The notes under the pieces are model-generated. The model saw only the letters and a list, made by a program, of their open reading frames with translations. It was not told the origin of the DNA and did not search any database. Positions 38,351 through 45,466 of a stretch of 64,000 nt of DNA are shown piece after piece (within the stretch, counting starts at the first letter, position 1; each line of letters begins with the position of its first letter). A program made the position numbers and the translations under genes. The stretch comes from Aliivibrio sp. EL58. Lineage in GTDB: Bacteria; Pseudomonadota; Gammaproteobacteria; Enterobacterales; Vibrionaceae. The stretch spans positions 109,700 to 173,699 of the forward strand of contig NZ_OMPC01000012.1 in NCBI RefSeq assembly GCF_900312675.1. Direction: 5' to 3'.

Positions 38351-40074
38351 TGCGTCTTAAGTTAAGAAAAAGACTTGGTGATCTATTAGTCGAAGAAAAC
38401 ATTGTTACTGAACAGCAGATAGAGCAAGCCCTGTTAGCACAGAAGAAAACAGGACGAAAACTGGGTGGTACGCTAATACAGTTAGGCTTCTTATCTGAAA
38501 AGCAAATGTTAGCCTTTCTATCTCAGCAATTAGATGTTCCTTTGGTTGATTTAAACCGAGCAGATATTGATGCAGCCGCAGTACAGCTATTACCAGAGGT
38601 TCATGCTCGTCGATTACGAGCACTAGTGATCAGTCAAAAGGGAGATACCATTCGTGTAGCAATGAGTGATCCTGCCGATCTCTCCGCTCAAGAAGCACTG
38701 TTTTCGCAACTTCAGCGCTATCAAATTGAAATGGTTATCGCATCAGAAAGACAATTAGTTGATAGCTTTGACCGTTTTTATCGTCGAACTAAAGAGATCG
38801 CCTCTTTTGCTGAGCAATTACAATCTGAACATCAAGATACCAATGACTTTAATTTTGGTATTACAGATACCGATAATGATGAAGTTACCGTTGTTAAATT
38901 AATTAATTCTTTATTTGAAGATGCAATTCAAGTTGGTGCATCGGATATTCATATCGAACCTGATGATAAAGTATTACGTTTGCGTCAGCGTATTGATGGT
39001 GTTTTACACGAAACACTACTTAATGAAGTCAACATCGCTTCTGCTTTAGTACTTCGTTTAAAGCTTATGGCTAACTTGGATATTTCTGAAAAACGTTTAC
39101 CTCAAGATGGGCGCTTTAATATAAAGTCCCGTGGTCAATCGGTTGATATTCGTCTCTCAACCATGCCAGTACAATATGGCGAATCAGTGGTAATGCGTTT
39201 ACTTAACCAAACATCAGGTATTCGTGAATTAGAATACTCAGGCTTACCTGAACATCTTTTAGTTCGATTACGTAAACAACTACGTCGCCCTCACGGTATG
39301 ATCTTAGTAACAGGGCCTACAGGTTCTGGTAAAACGACAACGCTATATGGTGCGTTGAGTGAGCTTAATCAGTCAAGTAAGAAGATCATTACTGCGGAAG
39401 ACCCAGTAGAGTATCGTCTACCTCGAATTAACCAGGTTCAAGTAAATAGTAAGATTGATTTAACGTTTGCTAAAATTTTAAGAACCTTCCTACGTCAGGA
39501 TCCTGATATAATTCTTATTGGTGAAATGCGTGATCAAGAAACCGTAGAGATTGGATTGCGAGCAGCCCTAACCGGTCACCTAGTATTATCAACATTACAT
39601 ACCAATGACGCGGTAGACAGTGCGTTGCGTATGATGGATATGGGCGCGCCTGGGTATTTGGTAGCGAGCGCGGTTCGTGCAGTATTGGCTCAACGACTCG
39701 TTAAGAAAATTTGTCCGGATTGCTCTGGGGTTGATAATTTAGATGACGCTCGTAAACAATGGGTGCAGACACGTTTCCCAAATCAAGTTTCAGTCCCATT
39801 TCAGAGGGGGCATGGTTGTCAAAGCTGTAATTTAACTGGCTACCGTGGGCGTATCGGTGTTTTCGAACTACTGGAATTGGATCAACCCATGATGGATGCA
39901 TTAAGAGCTAATGATGCTGTGGGTTTTTCTCATAAAGCACGAGAAAATGCAGATTATAAACCATTATTAGCCTCAGCCATGGAGTTAGCCATGAATGGCA
40001 TCATCAGTCTTGATGAAGTGATGGTTCTAGGGGAAGGAGATAATGCCGCTTCCCATCAGCCAATATTGATGTAG
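38350..40074 (+). CDS. mshE: MSHA extension ATPase MshE with c-di-GMP-binding N domain
   Basis: A 574-residue GspE/PilB-type hexameric ATPase that powers pilin polymerisation. The MshEN domain (1 to about 150) carries two tandem 24-residue motifs that bind c-di-GMP in V. cholerae: RLGDLLVEENIVTEQQ (8-23, with Asn17 where the consensus has Gly) and KLGGTLIQLGFLSEKQ (37-52). Walker A GPTGSGKTTT is near 322. The Asp and His boxes and Walker B (IGEMRDQET) lie at 330-420. A four-Cys zinc motif (CPDC...CQSC) is near 455-490. The ATG overlaps the mshN stop (TAATG). Confidence 0.95.
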   Translation: MRLKLRKRLGDLLVEENIVTEQQIEQALLAQKKTGRKLGGTLIQLGFLSEKQMLAFLSQQLDVPLVDLNRADIDAAAVQLLPEVHARRLRALVISQKGDTIRVAMSDPADLSAQEALFSQLQRYQIEMVIASERQLVDSFDRFYRRTKEIASFAEQLQSEHQDTNDFNFGITDTDNDEVTVVKLINSLFEDAIQVGASDIHIEPDDKVLRLRQRIDGVLHETLLNEVNIASALVLRLKLMANLDISEKRLPQDGRFNIKSRGQSVDIRLSTMPVQYGESVVMRLLNQTSGIRELEYSGLPEHLLVRLRKQLRRPHGMILVTGPTGSGKTTTLYGALSELNQSSKKIITAEDPVEYRLPRINQVQVNSKIDLTFAKILRTFLRQDPDIILIGEMRDQETVEIGLRAALTGHLVLSTLHTNDAVDSALRMMDMGAPGYLVASAVRAVLAQRLVKKICPDCSGVDNLDDARKQWVQTRFPNQVSVPFQRGHGCQSCNLTGYRGRIGVFELLELDQPMMDALRANDAVGFSHKARENADYKPLLASAMELAMNGIISLDEVMVLGEGDNAASHQPILM

Positions 40075-40083
40075 GCATAGAGC

Positions 40084-41310
40084 ATGGCAATATTTAAATA
40101 CAGCGGGCGTAACAGACGCGGAGAGCAAGTATCAGGCTCCGTTGAATCGGTGTCACAAGAAGCCGCCGCTGAACAGTTGATGAATGATGGAGTGATCCCG
40201 ACCTCTATTCGAGCAAGTAAATTTGGTGGTAATTCGAGTGCTTCTGATTGGAAAAAATGGTTTCAACCTAATATTCCTTTAGAAGTATTAGTGATTTTTT
40301 GTCGCCAAATGTATAGCTTAACAAAGGCAGGGGTACCATTGTTGAGGGCGATGAATGGTTTGTCGCAAAACAGTAATAATAAACTGCTCAAAAAAGCATT
40401 AGAAGAAGTGACTACTGATTTAACTAATGGTCGAAGCTTATCTGTATCAATGCAGCAGCATCCACAAGTATTTAGCTCTTTATTTGTTTCAATGATCCAT
40501 GTTGGTGAAAATACTGGTCGTTTAGATCAGGCATTATTACAGCTTGCAAATTATTATGAACAAGAGATGGAAACACGTAAGCGAATTAAATCAGCGATGC
40601 GTTATCCTATTTTTGTGCTGAGTTTTATTTTCTTAGCGATGTTAGTACTGAACGTTAAAGTTATTCCACAATTTACCTCAATGTTTGCTCGTTTTGGTGT
40701 TGAACTGCCATTACCAACGCGGATTTTAATGGCGACATCGAGCTTCTCTGTAAATTATTGGCACTTTATGCTCGGTGGAATGGCCGGAATGTTTGTTGCT
40801 TTTCAATCTTGGATCAGTGGCGACGTCGGGCGTGAAAAATGGGATAAATTTCGATTACGAATTCCTATTGTTGGCGATATTGTTACACGAGCGCAAATGT
40901 CACGTTTCTCAAGAACCTTTGCTCTGATGCTAAAATCAGGGGTGCCATTAAATCAATCTATTGCTCTTTCTGCGGAGTCTCTAGGTAATAAGTACTTAGA
41001 AAATAGGTTGCTTGAAATGAAAAATGGTATTGAATCGGGCACCAGTATGTCAGCAACCGCAGCACAAAGTGGAATTTTCACACCGCTTGTTCAACAGATG
41101 ATTGCGGTAGGTGAAGAGACCGGGCAAATCGATGACTTGCTATTGGAAGTGTCTGACTTTTATGACCGTGAAGTCGATTATGATTTAAAAACCTTAACAG
41201 CAAGAATAGAACCGCTGTTGTTGGTGATTGTATCGGGTATGGTTCTGATATTAGCACTAGGTATTTTCTTGCCTATGTGGAATATGTTAGATGTAGTAAA
41301 AGGCGGTTAA
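40084..41310 (+). CDS. mshG: MSHA inner-membrane platform protein MshG (PilC/GspF)
   Basis: A 408-residue polytopic protein with two GspF (T2SSF) domains in tandem. The first has FCRQMYSLTKAGVPLLRAM at about 76-94. The second has FSRTFALMLKSGVPLNQSI near 277-295. Membrane helices follow each domain (about 172-195, 222-240 and 378-400). It is the membrane platform that couples MshE ATPase movement to pilin extraction. It follows mshE by nine bases. Confidence 0.95.
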   Translation: MAIFKYSGRNRRGEQVSGSVESVSQEAAAEQLMNDGVIPTSIRASKFGGNSSASDWKKWFQPNIPLEVLVIFCRQMYSLTKAGVPLLRAMNGLSQNSNNKLLKKALEEVTTDLTNGRSLSVSMQQHPQVFSSLFVSMIHVGENTGRLDQALLQLANYYEQEMETRKRIKSAMRYPIFVLSFIFLAMLVLNVKVIPQFTSMFARFGVELPLPTRILMATSSFSVNYWHFMLGGMAGMFVAFQSWISGDVGREKWDKFRLRIPIVGDIVTRAQMSRFSRTFALMLKSGVPLNQSIALSAESLGNKYLENRLLEMKNGIESGTSMSATAAQSGIFTPLVQQMIAVGEETGQIDDLLLEVSDFYDREVDYDLKTLTARIEPLLLVIVSGMVLILALGIFLPMWNMLDVVKGG

Positions 41311-41312
41311 TT

Positions 41313-41756
41313 ATGTCAGCAACCCGAATCATATGGGGGGCTCTGGTGATTATTTTACTTGCTGTTATTTTATACCAGTGGGAGATAATAGAGCCTGAAG
41401 TTGAAGATACTGCATTGACGATGACCAGTCGGGAGATATTATCCTCAGCGAATGAATTCAAAAATTATTGGGTGGTGAATGGACAGCCTCACTCCATGAT
41501 AAAAGATGGCATAGATGTGAAATTTTCATCACTAGGTTGGCCAGTAGTGCTTAGTGATAATAATGTGGATTGTCAGGCATGGTTAGCTCTTTTATTACCA
41601 AATAAAGACAAGGTTTATGCGGACCGTATCGAAATAAATAAAAATACTAGCATGAAAGAACAATATCGCTGTGATTATAGAATGCCGAATGGTAAGGTGT
41701 TTTCTGTAATGTTATCGAATGGTGTTTTTAAAGTTAATGTCGGTTTTTTGAATTAA
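41313..41756 (+). CDS. mshF: MSHA biogenesis protein MshF
   Basis: A 147-residue bitopic protein with one N-terminal membrane helix (about 5-23, IIWGALVIILLAVILYQW) and a periplasmic domain with two Cys residues. The precise role is not established in the family. Position after mshG and before mshB identifies it. ATG 41313, with AAGGCGG upstream and two bases after the mshG stop, is chosen over an in-frame ATG at 41277 inside mshG. It is the last gene of the mshI-F group. Confidence 0.85.
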   Translation: MSATRIIWGALVIILLAVILYQWEIIEPEVEDTALTMTSREILSSANEFKNYWVVNGQPHSMIKDGIDVKFSSLGWPVVLSDNNVDCQAWLALLLPNKDKVYADRIEINKNTSMKEQYRCDYRMPNGKVFSVMLSNGVFKVNVGFLN

Positions 41757-41774
41757 AAATTAATGGGCATTTTT

Positions 41775-41805
41775 TTGACGAACACTGTGTTTTTTTTTGT
41801 ATAAT
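41775..41805 (+). promoter_or_regulatory. Candidate sigma-70 promoter of mshB (pilin operon)
   Basis: TTGACG (41775-41780) and TATAAT (41800-41805) are 19 bases apart, with a T-tract spacer and TG immediately before the -10. They sit about 48 bases before the mshB start. In V. cholerae a second MSHA promoter is known upstream of mshB, which matches this position. The spacer is two bases longer than ideal. Confidence 0.7.
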
Positions 41806-41852
41806 CCCTTACAATTCAGAACGAAAATAAGAATAGAGAGAGAAGCATTACG

Positions 41853-42416
41853 ATGAAGCACCAAAAAGGTTTCTCACTGGTTGAGCTAGTGATTGTGATT
41901 GTTGTAATAGGTTTGCTGGCAACAGTAGCATTACCTCGATTTTTAGATGTTAGCCTTGAAGCAAAAAAAGCCAGTATTGAAGGCGTTGCAGGTGGTTATG
42001 CAACGGCGGTGCTTTCTGCAAGAGCACAATGGGAAGCGGAAGCTCGTCCAAGAACTGATAGCTACAATGCGGTTAGTTATGATGGCACTGAGTTTTGGCT
42101 AACAGATCCATCTCAGGCAAATCAAGTGGATTTTCGTCCTGGTTACCCAATTTCACCACGTGAAGACTTAGATGGTAATGATACTGGTAGCTACCCGACA
42201 TCATTAACGGCAAAAGAATGTATCTTGTTGATGGAAATGTTATTGCAAAATGCGCCATACGTGACAGATGACAGCAATGACAATAAAGCGAAATACTTAG
42301 CAGAAGTGATTAGCGAAAATAGTCGCAATCAATGTAAATATACGCAACAAGAAAACGAAGGGCACTTCTTTACCTATGAGCCTGAATCTGGCCGTGTAGT
42401 AGTGACTCTGCAATAA
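41853..42416 (+). CDS. mshB: MSHA minor pilin MshB
   Basis: A 187-residue type IV prepilin with a short leader MKHQKG cut before Phe (G/FSLVELV, Glu at mature position 5). The hydrophobic N-terminal helix (VIVIVVIGLLATVALP) and a soluble head with two Cys follow. It was probably the first gene of the mshBACDOPQ group and is thought to be a minor pilin. The start has GAGAGAGAAG upstream. Cleavage would be by a type IV prepilin peptidase encoded elsewhere. Confidence 0.93.
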   Translation: MKHQKGFSLVELVIVIVVIGLLATVALPRFLDVSLEAKKASIEGVAGGYATAVLSARAQWEAEARPRTDSYNAVSYDGTEFWLTDPSQANQVDFRPGYPISPREDLDGNDTGSYPTSLTAKECILLMEMLLQNAPYVTDDSNDNKAKYLAEVISENSRNQCKYTQQENEGHFFTYEPESGRVVVTLQ

Positions 42417-42425
42417 AGAATTAAT

Positions 42426-42454
42426 ACCTTTATGATCGTGTTGTTCATGAAGGT
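42426..42454 (+). other. Hairpin in the mshB-mshA intergenic region
   Basis: ACCTTTATGA and TCATGAAGGT form a 10-bp stem (one G-U pair) with a 9-base loop, starting ten bases after the mshB stop. No T-run follows, so it is unlikely to be a full terminator. It could protect the mshB 3' end or mark an RNA processing site that lets mshA mRNA accumulate. Confidence 0.6.
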
Positions 42455-42562
42455 GCTAAATGAAAACTGCTTAAACCAGTGGCGTATAGCAGTAACTGTT
42501 TTAACAATAATGGTGGCAACGATTAAGTTCCATCACTTTTTATAATAAAAGAGAGTAGTAAC

Positions 42563-43009
42563 ATGAAAAGACAAGGTGGTTTCACCCTTATTGAGTTGGT
42601 AGTTGTAATCGTTATTCTAGGTATTCTAGCAGTAACTGCAGCACCTAAATTCCTTAACCTGCAATCAGATGCACGTGCATCATCACTGCAAGGCCTAAAA
42701 GGCGCAATGTCTGGTGCTGCTGGTATCGTTTATGGTAAAGCTGCGATTGAAGGTAAAGAGCAAAAAGGAAGTACAACATTAAATGATAGTACTGCAATTG
42801 TATTTGGTTACCCAGCTGCTACATCAGCAGGTATTGGTGCTGTTGTCATAGGCCTTGAGGATTGGGCTGTTGATTATGATACAGCAGATGAAGTTAAAGT
42901 TAACTTCTCTGGAGTAGCTTCGTCAGTAACTGATTGTCAGGTAATCTATAAAAATGCTGCATCTTCTTCGGCAACATCTACAGTTACAGTTAACTCTACA
43001 GGTTGTTAA
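42563..43009 (+). CDS. mshA: MSHA major pilin MshA
   Basis: A 148-residue prepilin with leader MKRQGG then mature [24 protein letters not shown]. The globular head ends with a disulfide-bounded loop between Cys125 and Cys148, the last residue. Small-residue content and codon choice look like a highly expressed pilin. It has AGAGAG upstream of the ATG and its own strong terminator, fitting a major subunit made in excess of the minor pilins. The MSHA pilus is known for attachment and biofilm formation in vibrios. Confidence 0.95.
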   Translation: MKRQGGFTLIELVVVIVILGILAVTAAPKFLNLQSDARASSLQGLKGAMSGAAGIVYGKAAIEGKEQKGSTTLNDSTAIVFGYPAATSAGIGAVVIGLEDWAVDYDTADEVKVNFSGVASSVTDCQVIYKNAASSSATSTVTVNSTGC

Positions 43010-43030
43010 TAGCTAAAGCTTAACACTTCC

Positions 43031-43057
43031 AAAGCCAGCGATCTCCGCTGGCTTTTT
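43031..43057 (+). terminator. Terminator after mshA
   Basis: The stem AAAGCCAGCG / CGCTGGCTTT with a 5-base loop and a T6 run begins about 20 bases past the mshA stop. It would separate abundant mshA mRNA from mshC-Q, which then rely on read-through or a separate start near 43080-43130. Confidence 0.93.
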
Positions 43058-43133
43058 TGTATCAAAAATTAACAAACTCTCGCTATCTCTATAAATTTCG
43101 TTATCCTAGTAACAGGAAGCAATAAGGTAACGG

Positions 43134-43727
43134 ATGATGACTTTTCCTCTCAATAAAAATAGCTCGAAACAACAAGCCCAAACTGGTGGTTTTACTCTGG
43201 TAGAGTTGATCGTCGTGATAGTGCTACTTGCTATTATTAGTGTCTATGCGTCGAGTAAATACATGGGGGCGAGCCGTTTCTCTTCGGCGGCAGCACAAGA
43301 GCAAGTGCTCTCTATTCTGCGTCAAGTTCAAATCACAGCGATGCAAGTAAATGGTTCAAATAACTACGATGATTGTCGGTTGGTTGTTATGGAAGAAACT
43401 CAATTTGGCGTTAGCCAGTCATGTCCAAGTCGAGATATGAGCAGCGCGGTACTTTCTGATTATTCAAAAGAGACAAATCAGCAAGAATTAGAGTTAATTA
43501 AATTAAAATATGTGTTTAACTCTGCGGGTGGCAAAGTATCAGAGTTGTCGTTTGATTTACTTGGAAGGCCGGCAATAGTGACTTCATCCGCCACCACCAC
43601 TCTTTGTACCGACAGTGATTGTCGCATCACCATAACGACACCTTCTTCAAATGAAAGCCGCTCTGTGTGCATTAATAGTGAAGGCTTTATTTATCGTTCA
43701 GTTCAAGATGAAGGATGTGGGATATGA
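43134..43727 (+). CDS. mshC: MSHA minor pilin MshC
   Basis: A 197-residue prepilin-like protein with a long leader (MMTFPLNKNSSKQQAQTGG) before FTLVELIVVIVLLAIISVYAS (Glu5 present). The soluble head has several Cys residues (paired near 80-100 and 160-190). By the GspH/MshC type it is a minor pilin expected at the tip or in initiation. ATG 43134 and the adjacent ATG 43137 are equivalent candidates. It overlaps mshD by four bases. Confidence 0.9.
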   Translation: MMTFPLNKNSSKQQAQTGGFTLVELIVVIVLLAIISVYASSKYMGASRFSSAAAQEQVLSILRQVQITAMQVNGSNNYDDCRLVVMEETQFGVSQSCPSRDMSSAVLSDYSKETNQQELELIKLKYVFNSAGGKVSELSFDLLGRPAIVTSSATTTLCTDSDCRITITTPSSNESRSVCINSEGFIYRSVQDEGCGI

Positions 43728-44314
43728 ACCGAATGAAAGGTCATCAAATTGGTTTCACACTAATAGAGTCCATTGTTGGAATTGTAATTCTAGGGTTTGC
43801 TTTGTCAGTATTGGTTTCTGGTGTATTTACCTCTTCTACTAAATCACATCAAGCAACCTATCAAGCTCAAGCTGCAGCGCTAGGTCATTCAATTATGACC
43901 GATATCTTAAGTCGTCAATTTGATGAGCACAGTGATCCTAATGGGGGAGCGTATCGTTGCGGAGAAGCTGCGGCACCTGATGTGTGTTCAAGTCCTAATG
44001 AACTTGGGCGAGATAGTGTTACAGAAAAAAATACAACTAGCCATTCTACTATTTTTAATGATGTTGATGATTTTATTGGATGCTGGGGAGAGGCTGCTCA
44101 ATGTACTTCAGGGTTAGCTAATTACTCGTTAAATCGTTTAATAGATCAAGACAGTGCCGCTGAATATAAAAATTTTACTGTTGAAATTAATGCCGCTTAT
44201 GCAGATGTAGATAATAGTGCAACAGCAATAACTCAGTTTAAAAAGATCGATATTACCCTGTATGCAAGCAGCCATGCGCAATATACTTTTAGTGCTTATC
44301 GAGGGAATTATTAA
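43724..44314 (+). CDS. mshD: MSHA minor pilin MshD
   Basis: A 196-residue prepilin-like protein with leader MNRMKGHQIG followed by FTLIESIVGIVILGFALSVLVSG (Glu5). The soluble head has Cys pairs (CGEAAAPDVC, CWGEAAQC). The start at 43724 forms an ATGA overlap with the mshC stop, which is preferred over the in-frame ATG at 43715. It is of GspI/PilV-type minor pilin layout. Confidence 0.9.
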   Translation: MNRMKGHQIGFTLIESIVGIVILGFALSVLVSGVFTSSTKSHQATYQAQAAALGHSIMTDILSRQFDEHSDPNGGAYRCGEAAAPDVCSSPNELGRDSVTEKNTTSHSTIFNDVDDFIGCWGEAAQCTSGLANYSLNRLIDQDSAAEYKNFTVEINAAYADVDNSATAITQFKKIDITLYASSHAQYTFSAYRGNY

Positions 44315-45042
44315 TGAAGCGTATTCATGGTTTTACCCTTATCGAGTTGATCTTAACTATTGTGGTGGTCGGGATTGTAGCCTTGGCTGCCAGTAATACC
44401 TTACAACTGGGTTTTCAAAGTTATAACGATAGTATTGATCGCCAAGATAACCAAATGCAGGCAAAGTTTGTCATTGAAAAGTTGAGTCGAGAACTGCGTC
44501 ATGCAGTACCAAATAGCGTAGGAGTCTCAGGTAATGGTAGTTGCGTCAGTTTTATTCCTGTTGAGGCAAGCGCTTTCTATTTAGCATTACCTGCATTTGA
44601 CCAAAAACACATTGATACTGTATTACTTTCTAATGCGACGTTTAATCTTAATGGTCATAGATTGGTCATTAACCCAAGCTCTCAAGCTGATTTAATTAAT
44701 GAAAGTAACCACCGATTTGTGAACATTGAATCAATGACACAATCTGGAAGTGTTTCTACAATTAACTTTCCTAACGCACTTAATAACCCTGCTTTTATTT
44801 CAAGTTCAATCTCTGAACGTGTATTTATTTATAGTCCAAATCCTGTTGAATATTGCATCCAACTTGGTGGCGTATTCCGCAGTGGGGTTCAATTAGCAAA
44901 TCAAGTTTCTTCAGGCGATTTCACTACGCAAAGCGCATCGGTAAATCGCAATAGCATCATTAAAATGACCTTGGTTTTTGAAAATGACTTAGGTGAAACA
45001 ACTCAATATCAACATGATGTACAGGTGATCAATGTACCATAA
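44314..45042 (+). CDS. mshO: MSHA minor pilin MshO
   Basis: A 242-residue prepilin-like protein with leader MKRIHG before FTLIELILTIVVVGIVALAAS. Size and order fit a GspJ/PilW-like minor pilin with a larger head domain. The ATG overlaps the mshD stop (TAATG). It overlaps mshP by 11 bases. Confidence 0.9.
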   Translation: MKRIHGFTLIELILTIVVVGIVALAASNTLQLGFQSYNDSIDRQDNQMQAKFVIEKLSRELRHAVPNSVGVSGNGSCVSFIPVEASAFYLALPAFDQKHIDTVLLSNATFNLNGHRLVINPSSQADLINESNHRFVNIESMTQSGSVSTINFPNALNNPAFISSSISERVFIYSPNPVEYCIQLGGVFRSGVQLANQVSSGDFTTQSASVNRNSIIKMTLVFENDLGETTQYQHDVQVINVP

Positions 45043-45466
45043 TCAAGCAAAGCAAAAAGGTAACCTGTTGATAATGTCTGTTGTTGTCATGGTTGTTGTT
45101 GGCTACCTATCATTAAATTTATTGAAAGTCGAAACCAGCAATCACGATACGGTATCTAAAGAAGTATTAGGTACTCAAGCGTGGTTTTTAGCGCACTCCG
45201 GAGCGGAGTGGGGGTTAGTGCAGCTGTTTCCATTAAACCAATCTGGCGCTAATGATTCGATTTGTGATGAGCATGAACCCCTTCGTAAGCACTTTCCTGA
45301 TATGCAGCTTGATGGCAGTGGTTGCCGCACAGCACCACAAATAACATGTAAAAAGACACCGGTGAATGATATTAGGTATTTTCAAATTACCAGTACCGCT
45401 ACCTGTGGCTCAGGGATAAATGCAGTGGTGCGAGTTCAAGAAGTATGGGCAAAGGAGATTAATTAA
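45032..45466 (+). CDS. mshP: MSHA biogenesis protein MshP (pilin-like, PilX/GspK position)
   Basis: A 144-residue protein with a pilin-like hydrophobic helix directly after a basic leader (KQKG then NLLIMSVVVMVVVGYLSLNLL) but no Phe1 and no Glu5. That is unusual for a standard minor pilin, and resembles the GspK/PilX position where Glu5 is also missing or non-essential. A Cys-containing head follows. It starts inside mshO and its stop overlaps the mshQ ATG (TAATG), so the genes are coupled. Confidence 0.87.
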   Translation: MYHNQAKQKGNLLIMSVVVMVVVGYLSLNLLKVETSNHDTVSKEVLGTQAWFLAHSGAEWGLVQLFPLNQSGANDSICDEHEPLRKHFPDMQLDGSGCRTAPQITCKKTPVNDIRYFQITSTATCGSGINAVVRVQEVWAKEIN

